From positions 36,379,032 to 36,443,031 of the forward strand of contig CM032125.1 in assembly GCA_018894105.1 (NCBI GenBank): a stretch of 64,000 nucleotides of DNA. Reading direction: 5' to 3'. The translations under genes were made by a program, and so were the position numbers. Position 1 is the stretch's first letter. Every line of letters starts with the position of its first letter. This DNA is from Jacaranda mimosifolia (taxonomy: Eukaryota; Streptophyta; Magnoliopsida; Lamiales; Bignoniaceae). Below the pieces are notes generated by a model. That model was not told the origin of the DNA. It saw only the letters and a program-made list of their open reading frames with translations, and made no database searches. Positions 48,565 to 60,581 of the stretch are shown here, in pieces.

Positions 48565-49316
48565 TGATGAGGGTGAAATCCGCTGGAAGTAGGATTAAAA
48601 GATAATTTTCGAAGGGTTCGACCTCTCTGGTCGATAGTTGAAGGTAATTGGACTGAGTCCTGCAATCACGAGCAAACGTCAGGCTAGCCGAGATGCCCTC
48701 CGCTTAGGCTCTTCGATGCTCAAGTTAGTATGAGGTCGAATATATAACGAGCAGTAGAGTGAGGGCTTTGTGTATATAGAATGGCATACTTTTGAGGGGC
48801 TGGAGTGAGGGTATTTATAACCTTCCACCAGCAGGGATTTGTCTAAAATGCCCTTGATTTGTTGTAATGGTTTTTGTCATTACCTGGGAGCCATCAAGTC
48901 ATCTTCCACCTTTGTACTATTCTAGGTGGCTGCCCCTCCAGGTTTTGAGGACATAATAGTACACTGTATCCGCACCTCCTCTCTGCTGTGGCAGCATGAG
49001 CGGTACTGAGACGGCATGCACCATTAATGCAGAGGCATGCTGCCTGTCAGGATATTTAATGCAGCAAAAGCGGTCACACGCCTAATCGACCTCCCTGGTC
49101 AACCTAACACAGGCATGGCATGAGGCTTACGTGCTGGACGATAAGTGCGGTTGAGGTATCGATTAGAGGACTAGCCTTCGAGCGGTGTCGATCATCATGG
49201 TCGACTGGGGTCACCCGAGTTGGTAGCATAATTGGGCCCAGTGTATGAGGTGGGCTTGCTGCTTCGCCCTTGGGCCTATGGTATTTAGGCCGAGCATATT
49301 GGGCTATCCCATATCA
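48565..49316 (-). repeat. 5' LTR (right side on + strand)
   Basis: Same length (752 bp) as the other LTR, starting TGATGAGGGTGAAATCC and ending CCCATATCA. The downstream GATTA completes the target duplication. Confidence 0.92.
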
Positions 49317-49982
49317 GATTATAAGATGATAGCATCTACTATTATTCAACTGGAAGATTATGAGAAAAAAATAAAGATTATTGCTGAGACGATGCTCCAC
49401 CTCCAACAACTCTTGTGGAGGTGTGAAACTTCCGGTCCCTCTTTTCTTCCTCCTCCGGAAATAATTCATGGTGGGGAGAAAATTCAAGTTGATACATGGG
49501 GTATCTATTGAAAATTAAATTATTTAAAATTTCAAAACTTTTTAGGTATATACACTCTTAAAATAAGAATGATCTAATTAATTCGTAAAATTATACATGC
49601 TTGATGATGCGCAAAAATCAACTTTTAAAATATAATTATCACTGCAAGTGACAAATTTCAACATAAATTATTTATGACTGATGTATTAACTGTACTCATC
49701 GATAAATGAACAAGTTCCAAAATTCAATGCCTACTAGCTAGCAAGTTGGCATGCTACATCAAAGGGGAAGAATAATTTGAGAAATATTTCTCAAACTCAC
49801 TTTCAAAGAATATTTTTTCAGACTTCTGAGTTGGGGGTTTGGGCTATAGGGGCAAGATTTTAACACCGTCCACTGAAAGATGGAATCTCTCATTCAAATA
49901 TTTCAAACAGCATTAGCATACATATGAATTAACATCCAATATGGGAGACTTTTTAGAATGTAGAGATCACCCACAAAAAAAG

Positions 49983-50354
49983 AAGTCAATAAAACTAGGG
50001 CCCGTTTGGTTTTATTTTCGTTCTCAAGTCAATAAAACTAGGGCCCATTTGGTTTTATTTTCGTTCTCATTTTTCATTCTCATCATTTCTAAAATTTGAA
50101 AAAGTAATTAGTGAAAATGAGTTTGTATTTGGATAAGTTGTTGGAAAAGTAATGATTATGTTGGGTTTAATAGGTTGTAGGTGGAGAGAGATAGCGATAA
50201 TAAAATATGAAGCTGAGAATATGTATAGGTTATTAGGGAATGTATTTTGAAAATAAAAATGGTGTTGGGTGAAACGTGTAAAAATTGATGTATTTCAATT
50301 TTCAAATAGTAGAAAATATGAAAATGAAGTTTGAAAATGAAGCCAAATGGGCCC
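49983..50354. mobile_element. MITE family B, copy 3, with duplicated left end
   Basis: The inner copy starts GGGCCCATTTGGTTTTATTT at 50041 and ends AAGCCAAATGGGCCC at 50354. Its first part plus flank (AAGTCAATAAAACTAGGGCC...) is tandemly repeated with a 43-bp period (49983-50025 and 50026-50068). The interior aligns well with the copies at 13698 and 57522. Confidence 0.75.
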
Positions 50355-51138
50355 TTAAAAGAATTGGTGATTTTCCACCTTAGTACTTGATTTGGTTTCT
50401 TCACATGAATCACTTTTCTGCCTATGGATAAACTGTTTAGTAGCACACCAATGGAACATTTCAAGTATCTTATTACAATATCTTTTGTTCCCCTCTAGTG
50501 TCTTTTCAGCTTAAAGCGAGCTAGTGGATTCTCTATTTAAAGCATAAACTATACTTTGAAAATGTGTTAATTTTTAAAGTTTTAAACCCAAAATTATAAG
50601 GTCATCTTTTAGATTCGTGGTGGAAAAATATGTTACCTTTATTATATTTATTTATTTGATCAGGACCTATTTAGGTCGCACAGCGCACAGATCGCCCATG
50701 GTATGTTATGGTATTACTACTTAGTTTTGAAATTAAAGTTAGATAATTATTTTATATTGCTTCTACCCTCATGCATAAACGTAGTTCGATTTGAATAAAT
50801 TACGTCATTTTTATAACAATTTCTATTTTATGTTGTTAATTTATGTTTAAATCCTCAAATTTTTTGTTCCTTTTACAAGCTAAATGGTTGCCACATCCAA
50901 ACAAGTTTGTGCAATGTTTTTCCCATGATGCAAGTTGTTGTTTCAAATTACATTCTACTAACCATGAAATTCTTGGATGGAATTAAGACCATCATGGTCT
51001 AGCTAAGTAAATTGTATACTATCGGCCTTAGAACCGATAAAACTAACTATTAATATTAATCAAGCCGATTAGGAGTCGATGAATACAATAATTAACATAC
51101 CTTCAAAGTAAACACTAGTATCGTCTAATTAGCATAGG

Positions 51139-51498
51139 AAGTAAATTGCAAAAATAGGACCGTAACAATAGCTAATTCGCAATATAGGATCAAAATTTGG
51201 AGTAATAATAAAGTAGGACCAAAACTCATTAACAATAAAAAATACTGCGACTATTGGAAAACACAGTCAGTATCGGTGATTGCTTGCGTGGTATTTGTGT
51301 GGCACCTGTGCCAGTGTTCCATGTATGTGCCACATAAGCGCCACGCAAGCAATCACCAACGGTGACTATATTTTTAGGTGGTCGTTGTCTTTTTTTGTTT
51401 TTTTAAAGTGAGTTTTGGTCCTATTTTAATACCACCTCAATTTTTTATCCTAAAATGCAAAATGGCCATAGCTACGGTCCTAATTTTGCAGTTTTCTC
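51139..51498. mobile_element. Mutator-like fold-back MITE
   Basis: Inverted ends of about 26 bp (AAGTAAATTGCAAAAATAGG and, mirrored, CCTAATTTTGCAGTTTTCTC) enclose 360 bp. The direct repeat TTAGCATAGG at 51129-51138 and 51499-51508 is a 10-bp target duplication; 9-10 bp is typical of Mutator elements. Inside, a perfect 17-bp inverted repeat (GGTGATTGCTTGCGTGG, 51275-51291 and 51341-51357) would form a strong hairpin. Confidence 0.75.
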
Positions 51499-52010
51499 TT
51501 AGCATAGGTATTGAGTCATTGTTAGATTGATCAATCTTGTTATAAACTGCGAATCGTTATATTTACCAAGATTTATGATTTCTACATTATCATGATTCTG
51601 AAACCATACATGCTAAGAATCCCCCCACCCCCTACCCCCAAAATATCCCTTTATTAAAGAAAAATAGATACTACGTAATTTTATTGCATTGAAAACCTAA
51701 ACTCTCCCCTTTGTTATATAGAGGTGCAAGGGCATAATAACACAAAGAGAGACATAACCATATGAAGATAGATCTTTTTTATAAATATTGTATCCAAAGT
51801 GTTCATCTACTTAAAGATAGCAATAGAGGGGATTTGGGAACACTCATGGTGGCTACCAAAAACTAGCCTATTCCAAGCTTCCCTTCACCTACATATATAT
51901 ATATATATATCTTATGCATGTATATATCCCTAAACTTTAATCATAAAACCTTATGTACAAAACCCAAACTTGAAAGAGAATCTTGTAAAAATTGATCCAT
52001 GTATATATAA

Positions 52011-55000
52011 CTAGGGCAATTCATCTCCCCACCTGGCTAACCGTATCAGAAAAGACAGTACTTCTGAAGGATCGCGTAGAGAATGTGAAGCCGAAGTTTC
52101 TCTTGGAATCGTTGATACAATTATAGGGTATCCTTGTCCCCGACTCTTAAGTACCTAAAAAAATCGAGACAAAGACTTCAATACCAGTATAGATTTTCTT
52201 GAACTATATATGTCATTTGTTAAGAAAATGATATCATATGAATAAATTTCGAATGAACTCAGCTGCATGGGATCATCTATTTGTTAGATAAGAAAAGGGA
52301 TGATCATACCTCAAATGCATCTTCATCAGATTTGTCATCTCCAAGGTAAAATGGTAGGACATTGTCAAAATCAGAAAACCCTAGAGTTTCAAGAAGATAA
52401 ACCAAAGCATCCCCTTTGTTCCACTTAATCGATGGCCTAATTTCTAGAACTTTCTTCCCTCGAGTTAGATGGAAGAATGGATACTCTGCAAGAACTTCTC
52501 GTATTATCTCCTCAAGCATTCCATAGTCCTGCATAACATATGTACATGGATTTCTTCATATCACAATAAACCCAAAAAAGCAAAATAAACAAATCCTTCT
52601 ATAGAAGTACCGTATATATATAAAGACGGCTCAAAATACTGAAACTTGATTTTTTTATATTAAAAATTTTAAAATATTATAATTTTACCGTCTCTCAAAT
52701 TATAAAATTGTTCTTCCTTTTATTGAAAAACATGCCATATTTTTAACGTATCGATTGTTTTGAAACTGCAGGTTTTGAATGATTAATATATATATATATA
52801 TACACCATATTTTTTATAATTCAAAATTTCGCCCTCCATAATAAAAAATTCTCGCTCCATCCCTGAATATATAGTTTATATATGTATATATATAGTTTTG
52901 TCGGAATTTACCTCATCCAAGACATGTCTGTAATGCACTGAAACACAGAACCCGTTGTCCTCCACAAAAGCACCTGGTACGTCGCAGGTTCGTTTTTTCA
53001 GCTCTTTTAACATCTGTTGCGTGACAAGAAATTAAATTGTTTTTTCTTAGCATTTTCGTCGTAAAAATTTAAGGTACCAACATAGGATTAATATTTTTCT
53101 AATGCAATGCCTTTGGAAGAACAAGAAGAAGAGGTAGCATAATTACCTTCTTAATCGAGGGCAGATATTCCTTGGCAGGTTGGAAAATTGTGATTTCATT
53201 GCCCTAAAACATTTTTTTTTTCAATAATTATAATGATAATAGTAATAATAATAATTAAAAAAATAAAAAATAAAAACTGACCTTTTCATCCAGGGTATTT
53301 ATGTGGTATTTGCCATCATAAGAGTTGGCATGCAAAGGAGGCCCCATGATATCCATCCCATGGCTCCCAGCATAGTAAACTTCATCTAACTTAACAAATT
53401 CATAAACCTGATCATAACACATATATGCACAAATTAAACACACATGATCATATATTATTAAACATGAAAATTGAACTAAATAAAGCATTGTATTGCCTAT
53501 TTTAGTTAAATAGTCTTTTTTCGTATCATACGGATCAATAGAAACCCTATAGAGGGAAAATCAAGGTTTTGAAAGTCTTGAAAACGCGAAAAAAGTAGCG
53601 AATGGATACAAAAGGACTAACAACAGGGTCGTCATATAACTCTATTGATGCGCTAAATCTACTACGTACACACTATTAGGTACTCTTGCTCGATGACAAC
53701 ACATAAAATTAACTGTACTAAACTAGAGAATAGGACAAATGACGATAACATGTGACATGCAATAAACCTTATAATTAAGTTGCTTCGGCATGACTCAAAA
53801 TGAGTTTTTAGCTAAGTTTATTTAAAAGATTTTATAAATTTCTTTTTCTAATAATTAAGATAGCTAAATCTTATAATTCTAAAAATAATCCTTGAATACA
53901 ATAAAACTTATTAATTTATAAAATATTAGTACTGACAATTTTTTTAAAAGAACTTACAAACTTATCATCCTAGCATCCTATTTTAGAAATTTATAAATTT
54001 CTTTCTTAAAAACTTTACTAACATGTTATAAACTCACCCGGACGCCCTATCAATCAAAAGCTTTACTGTGTTAAACATGCAAGAAAATAGGAATATAATC
54101 ACACATACATATTATAGTGATATTCTTGGTTGGTGCACTCAGTCCAACCAAAATCGCTGGATTTAAAAGAAATGAATGGTGAACCACCCAATTTTATTTC
54201 GATTTAGATTCTCTATTACATTATATGTTTCATTTCTTATTTCAATGCATTAATGTATGGCATATGTATTAAATATTTTCTTATAAAATAATTGATTAAA
54301 AATTTAATACACTTGATATATATACACCACACTAAAATAGAAAATAAAATATAAAATGAAATAGTAGACGGTGAATTGAATGCATTCGATTCAGCGCAGA
54401 TTCAACCCATATCATAGATCAGATATTTGTTACGTACCTTGTCTCGACTCCGACCACTTATTATAGCAGTTGGAAAGCGCCTGGCCACTTCACGTAAAGC
54501 TGACCGCATCTAAAGATATAATTAATTCAATATTAAGAACTATGGCAAGCATAAATATTATCACAAAACAAAAAAAGAAAATAAAAAATGAAGCTTACCG
54601 GATCGGACATAAAAGCGCGATCAGGATCGTTGACTATTGGCGAAAGCGTGCCATCATAATCCAAAAACACGACTATTTGCTTTCCTTCCGTAGCACTCAT
54701 CATCGGTTGAAATGAAGTTAGTGCAGAAGGGTGTTCCTCCTAATTAGTAACATATCATAAGTTTGATAAGTAATATTGAAGCATGTGAAATATATATGTT
54801 GTGTAAAATAATCATTTTTTCGAGAAGTACGAAATTATAAATATTTTGAGAATTTATTATTTCTTAAGTATATGATTTGAAGAATTACGTGAAAATTTTG
54901 AGAGTTTACTTTTGTGATCAGGGATGGAGTCAGGATATTTTATTTTAGAGGCGAAGTTTAATTATTTATTTTCGAGAGGTAGAGTATATGTTTTTAATTA

Positions 55001-55297
55001 AATAAATAATAATTTTATTATTTGAAGGACGACAAAATTTTTAGGGGTAAACGCCCTCCTCAGCCATCCATGTGGCTCCGTCCCTATTTGCGATATTAGG
55101 TAAAACTAATATATATTTTGGGGACTTACCAGCCAAGAAATATATCTCGCATCTGCGAGATTGGGTCCATTGGGCCTTTCACCATTGAAATCATTGGGCT
55201 CATTTTCATTTAAAATGCAATCGTCGGCTTGGGGCCGGGAGAGCCATTTTTGAAGGCCTATGGCCTTGTAAAGCTTCCGAATATTTTCCTTCACCAT
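52011..55297 (-). CDS. Trehalose-6-phosphate phosphatase
   Basis: Removes phosphate from trehalose-6-phosphate, setting levels of this sugar-status signal. Eight coding exons on the minus strand: 55130-55297, 54599-54739, 54438-54509, 53282-53407, 53147-53203, 52912-53013, 52310-52528 and 52011-52154, giving 342 residues, normal for plant TPPs. HAD-phosphatase marks: [10 protein letters not shown] (nucleophile D83, D85), [40 protein letters not shown] and [12 protein letters not shown] (D286, D287). The end is [23 protein letters not shown]. The N-terminal 55 residues are variable, as in relatives. An acceptor directly before the start codon (TTTGCAG at 55306) implies an upstream leader exon. 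Three introns contain repeats. The paralogue (TPPA-TPPJ) cannot be assigned by eye. Confidence 0.92.
52625..52868. mobile_element. Family D repeat, copy 3 (in a TPP intron)
   Basis: It lies within the 52529-52911 intron. It shares CTCAAATTATAAAATTGTTC, a CTTCCTTTTATTGAAAAA block, AACTGCAGGTTTTGAATGAT and a CGCTCCATCCCTGA end with the other family D copies. Its left end is worn. It includes a (TA)n run. Confidence 0.6.
53770..54060. mobile_element. Possible MITE relic in a TPP intron
   Basis: An AT-rich block in the 53408-54437 intron with TTTATAAATTTCTTTCTTA-type segments repeated in it. It is reminiscent of the worn block at 23010-23310. Ends are not clear, so this is tentative. Confidence 0.3.
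54917..55087. mobile_element. Family D repeat, copy 4 (in the first TPP intron)
   Basis: CAGGGATGGAGTCAGGATATT on the left mirrors CATGTGGCTCCGTCCCT on the right. It is the best-kept pair of ends in this family. 171 bp, non-coding, between the exons ending at 55130 and starting at 54739. Confidence 0.65.
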
Positions 55298-57521
55298 ATG
55301 GTTATCTGCAAAAAAAACATATCGGATATATATTTTAGAAAATAAGTATTAATTATATTTAAAAAGAAATAATTGAAGCCGAAAAGAGAAAATACAAATA
55401 AATACACTAGAGCTCCGATTTCGGTTCATTGTTGGGCTAGGTATGAATGAGTGAGGGTCTCTCTCTCTATAAAAAGCCCAAATAGGAGAACCCCACTAAT
55501 AATTGAACTTAAGGAAAAAGCCCAAGAACAGTATTAGAAAGTGAAATAGACCAAATTTAAAAAAGGAAAGTCTCTTTCAAGACAACATTTATGGGCCATG
55601 CTAAAGGCCTTTTTATAAATTCAAAGAAATTGTAGGGGCCCACATGCAACTTGAACACAAAATTAATTTTCATGCTTTGTCTTTTTCTCCCCCACCCCAC
55701 CCCACCCCACCCCACACACAAGGTAAATAAAAAATTAAGGTGAAAAATAAAAGAACACAACTTTTGAGTTCTTTTTCTATGTTGAATGATAAATCTAAAT
55801 TAATCTTTTTACTATGAAAATATAAAGTTGGATAAAATTAATCAAAACTACTTGAAATCATACCCAGCCCATGATAAAAAAAAAAAAAAAAAATCTATAT
55901 TTTATATACTAAAAGGACCCATTAATATACTGGATCAAAAACAAGGACCCATTAATATATTATTGTACTTTAAGTCGTATCTTCGTATGTGCTTCATTTT
56001 TTACTAAATACATCAAGAAGAGAGGGACAAAGAGACATATAAAAATATGGTTCAAAAATCAGCATCGATGTTATAAATTTACACATAAAAAAGGAAAAAA
56101 AACAAGAAATAAATATTGCACAAAATCTCAAGACAACAAGACAAATACTAAAAAACAACCTACACAAAAGAAAAAGATAGAACTAGTTAATTAAAAAAAT
56201 CCATAGAGTCACGGGTTAGGCTGCCTAAGCTAACATGGGCCAAATACAAAAGATAAACTCGTCCTTTTCAACGTGGAAATCAAGTACAAAACCACATTAA
56301 TTTAATAAAGGCATAATAAAATTTATATACATTTTTTAAAAAAAGAAAAAAAAGATAGGTCACTTTTTGAAGAGATGAATGATTTTGATTTTGACCTTTT
56401 TATTATCTAAATTTGTAAATGATTTAAGTCAGATTCGGATGACTCAACATTACATGGCTAATTGAAAAAGTTGTCTAAAGAAATAATTATTAGCTTTTAT
56501 TTGGGTGGTGGGTCTTAATCAAAAGGGTAATTTTCATATGTACACCGACATCATAATTAATTTTTTTTTATTTTTTTCCAATTTGGACATCTTTTTCAAC
56601 CACCTCTGACTGGTTAATGTATATAAGTCATCATCTTAGGTTAGTTAAATATGTCTCTAACTACCAAATCCAACGGCAGCCAACTGTTTTTCTCACACTT
56701 AGGTCGGTTTTTACACCTACAAGGAAAGGGGGATGTCCTAAGTTTAAATTCAATTGTTTCGTATTAAAAAATATATAAAAATTTAAATTCAATTATTTTT
56801 AATCTCAATTTTATCATAGCCAACTGATACGTTCCTCCTCTAGTAATTACCTACCCATCCATCCCATGTGCGCACATATATATATACAAAGTATTTATCG
56901 CGTATCAGGTTCGGGAGCCAGTTGGATGCGAGAATTGCCTCCAAACCCACCAAATGCATCCTAAAAGGGATTCGAATGAATGCAAATGAATTCTTTGGCC
57001 AAAATTTATTTATTAGTCATTCTTTCAGTATTTAATCTATATAGGATGAGTTATCACAGTATCGAGCAGAAGGTCACTATCAAAATGATCGAGAAAGAGA
57101 GAAGTTCTAAATCTGAACTCAATTATTCCTAACTAACTTCTATTTCATCGCACTGTATAAAAAGATTAATTGAGATTTTCTTAAAAAAGTTAAAGAATTA
57201 GTTAAATATATATTGAGGATATTAACTAGAAAGGATTTACATGAGATTTTTTAATGAAATCCTACAACACAGGCACCAGTTGTAATGAGTTAGGTGATAA
57301 ATTTCATTTCTAACAAATTAAAATAAAATTTCAATTCTACTATACAAATAGATTAATTTAAGTCCACAATTTTAATAATATATATATTATTCGATTAAAA
57401 TTCATTCAAGATTAATGTTATATGAACGAAAAACTTCAAGACAACGAGACCCATAGATTCTTAAAGTAAATGCACCCTAAGAGAGTTTAAATAATTTTGG
57501 ACAAAAGGAAAATAATACTAA

Positions 57522-57827
57522 GGGCCCGTTTGGTTTTATTTCTATTTTCATCATTTCTAAAATACTGAGAATTAGTTATGTAATGTGGCGTGGAAATAAA
57601 AATGTATTCGAATAAAATGTTTGGAAATATAATAATTATATAGGTTGTAGGTAGAAAGATATAACAATAATAGAATAGAGATAGAAGATATATAGATTGT
57701 TGCAGAATGTGTTTTGAAATGAAAATAAAAATTATGTTGTACGAAAATTTTTAACAAGTAATTATTTCTATTTTTGGAATGATAGAAAAATAAAAAAGTG
57801 GGTTTGAAAATAAAACCAAACACCCCC
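57522..57827. mobile_element. MITE family B, copy 4
   Basis: GGGCCCGTTTGGTTTTATTT at the left mirrors AAAATAAAACCAAACACCCCC at the right. TAA flanks both sides (57519-57521 and 57828-57830), fitting PIF/Harbinger. 306 bp, non-coding, closely related to the copy near 50.0 kb. Confidence 0.8.
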
Positions 57828-57930
57828 TAAATTTTAGAAAAGTCTTCATACACGGAAATGTTTCAAATTTCTCACAGTAAAAAAAAAAAACATAATAATA
57901 GTTAGATTTGACAAAATGTTCGATACCCTC

Positions 57931-57953
57931 CACGTGTAACCAACGCACACGTG
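57931..57953. promoter_or_regulatory. Paired G-boxes (CACGTG)
   Basis: CACGTG at 57931-57936 and again at 57948-57953, 17 bp apart centre to centre, in CCACGTGTAACC and GCACACGTGTACC context. Paired G-box/ABRE sites often act together through bZIP or bHLH factors. The likely target is the TPP gene 2.6 kb downstream on the minus strand; a chance pair is possible. Confidence 0.4.
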
Positions 57954-59518
57954 TACCTACTTTATCAAAAAATTAAAAAAAAAATCAATTAAAAAAATAA
58001 AAAACTATTATCCCCATGACTTGACCTTCCAACAAAATTATGTGTGAACATGGAAAAAAAAATAATTGCGACATTAGGAATATTAAGTTTAAAAATGATT
58101 TAATGGGACAAAAAAGTCCATAACGACAGACACTGCATGCGTGTCGACAGGGGGGATGCGATTTTCGAGAAGGACACACGGCGGGGGAATTAGGGCACGA
58201 CACATCAAACTGGGACACGCTTTTAAACTGATTGGAAAAGCGACTTTTGAAATGAAAGTTTTCTACAAAAGGACACACCGCATGTGACAAAAAGTCCGAG
58301 TCCGAGAAACTACCTGGAAGTGGAATATAATAATACTAGGATTCCAAGTTCGACGGCCAATACATTGTACAAAGTATAAATAACTTGATTGGTAAAATAA
58401 TGATAATGTATTTTTAATTAATGCGATTAATACTAATTAATGAATTATTTTTTCAAGAGACTTAGTTTGGTAAGAAACCATGTGGGTAGATTATGAGATG
58501 TTGTTTTATTTGGTTAGTTATGTGTGTGAGGTCTGGATTTTGAATTCTTTATTTTATTTTGTGTTTCGTCTCATATTCTAATTTACTGAATAGAGGTCAA
58601 ATATATCTAATTTCAAATTAATTACTTATAGAAAAATATTTAATACACTTAATATATATATATATATATATGAATTGGAATAAGAGATGGAATATAAAAT
58701 AAAATAGAGAATTCATACTGATGAGAAAAATAGTTTGTATAATGATTGAGATTTTTAATACAATGATGTATTTGATTGCATAAGTAGAACTTACAATGGA
58801 GAAGATGCAATAAAGAATGTAAAAATGAAGTTTCTAATAATTGATGAATACAAAATCAAATAGGGAAAACAAAACCCTCTTTTCATGTGCAACTAAGCAT
58901 ATAAACAATTCAACAAGTCATTAAAATTGTGAAGAAAAGGTGAAATTACATTGTTTACTTTTCTTTAGAAGGTAAAACAAAGGAATTGTCAGGGTTGAAA
59001 ATTCATTCTTCTTTCAAGTTCTTTTTTTTTTATTATTATTGAAAAAGGTAGAGGAATGACCACTTGCTAGCAAAGAAGGGTTGTTTAAGGGCAAAGTTCG
59101 TTGCCTCAGCCTTATTGAACTTAGTTTAGATTGAAATCCCCTCATCACAAAAAAGTACTTAGTTTACGTATTAATAAGACTATTATGTGAAGTCTGAAGT
59201 TCATTGCCGTAGTCCTATTAAACTGTCGGTCAGGTTGTAGTACCCCTACCACATAAAGATGAGTAGTTCACGTACTACTACTTCTATAAGCAAATTCAAA
59301 TCTGCGATCTCCTTATGAAAATTAATAAACAAAACTACTAAACTGCTGCCTCAATCATATTATTGCTTCAAGTTAAAAGACTCAAATTCCTAGCTATAAA
59401 AGGATTCTTTATTTAGCTATTTCTTCAAAAATTTAAGAGCTCCAAATTATGGAAAAACACTTTGAATTTCATTGCGAAACAAAGATGACTTCCTTAACAT
59501 ACATTAAATTATGTTTCA

Positions 59519-59543
59519 AACACACACACACACACACACATAT
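59519..59543 (+). repeat. (CA)n microsatellite
   Basis: About eleven CA units followed by TATATATG. Simple repeat. Confidence 0.9.
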
Positions 59544-60489
59544 ATGTAAATATATATATAGCACACCAATCAAATTTAAAAATTTCTTAATTTAGAGACG
59601 ACTAAAACCCAATAATTTGATATTTTTATATATGTAATCATACTTATGTCACATAACAAAAGATTTTATTTTATTAAAAAAAAAACAAAAAACAAAAAAA
59701 AGATCATCACGTATTATCATCACCAAACAACTCAATCGTAGCCGTCCATCTAATGGGCCTTTCTATCCCAAAAGTAAAACCTTCGACCTTTATCAGAAAA
59801 AGGACAAAGTTTAGTGGGCCTAACAGTCAAATGGGCCCCATGACCCAGTCAATGCTATTGGGGCCCAACAACAACACGTGTGCGGTGCATACACCACCCA
59901 TGGGGGCCATAACTACCTTATTACACATAAAAAACAAAAGTAACCGAAAAAGCACCGCCACTGTCTATCCCAGTCACACTACCCGCGCGTCAATCCACAA
60001 ACACCTTAAAACGAAAGCCGGTGCTCGTTACGCACGCGTAATGCGCGTGGGACAAGTGAACCCTGATTTGCTCCTTAAAGGAAGAAAAAGACCAACGCCA
60101 ACCGCTTTTTCGTTTCTTCCAGTCCTCAGAATATAAAAAAAAAAAAGAAAAAAAGTGCAAATCCCCACAATTTTTTTTTTTTTAAAAATGCATTAAAACT
60201 GAAAAAAAAAATTCTAAATTTGAAAATCTTCCATGCATGAGTCATGAATGTTTAAGAATGTAATAAAATTAAGAAAATGATACGTAGAAGAAAAGGGCAA
60301 GTATTTATTTTTTTTTTATTAATAGAATTGAAAAGAATTTTTAATTTTTGTTCCGAAAAAAGGCTTAAAGACGAAGCGAAATGAAAGAACGAAACCAGCC
60401 ATGATCCTCTTTTTAAAAAAGAAAGAACGAAGAAACATAACATTTACACTTTGCAACGAGCAATTAAGAGAGAGAGATGTTCATCTCTA

Positions 60490-60512
60490 TGTGTGTGTGT
60501 GTGTGTGTGTGT
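60490..60512 (+). repeat. (TG)n microsatellite
   Basis: About eleven TG units. On the minus strand it would lie inside the intron just after the putative leader exon. Confidence 0.9.
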
Positions 60513-60581
60513 TTGTCTTTGCATGTGAAAATAGAAAGAACATGTATGAAATGTTTTATAATATAAAGAAAGAAGACTTAC

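Larger units (their letters stand above)
38844..49316 (-). mobile_element. Tat-lineage Ty3/gypsy LTR retrotransposon
   Basis: A 10,473-bp element with two 752-bp LTRs, each TG...CA, flanked by GATTA. Reading on the minus strand the order is LTR, primer-binding site, gag, protease, reverse transcriptase, RNase H, a second archaeal-type RNase H, integrase, then an oppositely oriented ORF and the second LTR. The pol order (integrase last) makes it Ty3/gypsy. The second RNase H and the antisense ORF are marks of the Tat group (Ogre, Retand, Grande, RIRE2). All coding regions are broken by stops, frameshifts or lost catalytic residues, so it cannot move on its own. The two LTRs differ at roughly one site in ten over the first 285 bp by eye, so the insertion is not recent. 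Confidence 0.92.
49317..52010. other. Spacer between the retrotransposon and TPP
   Basis: No gene is supported. It holds the right target duplication, a family B MITE with a duplicated left end (49983-50354) and a Mutator-like fold-back element (51139-51498). A short open frame after the LTR (49326-49511) is not recognisable. The segment from about 51640 to 52010 includes an (AT)n run and is probably the 3' flank of TPP. Confidence 0.5.
55310..60580. other. Gene-free interval upstream of TPP (possible leader intron or promoter)
   Basis: No coding exon is supported on either strand. It contains a family B MITE (57522-57827), two G-boxes (57931-57953), a GC-richer patch at 58090-58320, a (CA)n tract near 59520 and another GC-richer patch at 59750-60130 with a G-box at 59875. 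If the leader exon near 60.6 kb belongs to TPP, the whole interval is its first intron; otherwise it is the TPP promoter and upstream spacer. Confidence 0.45.

Noticed and set aside
49245..49511. 88-codon + frame across the LTR boundary
   Set aside because: Its first part is LTR sequence and the rest unrecognised flank; an accidental fusion caused by the insertion.
57985..58290. 101-codon minus frame with many Cys
   Set aside because: The Cys residues have no regular spacing and the frame continues into poly-A/T sequence; no start context or homology visible.
59753..60136. 127-codon + frame in a GC-richer patch
   Set aside because: No domain, no splice-linked exons, and low-complexity Thr/Lys/Arg content. 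The composition fits a promoter-like patch better than a gene.
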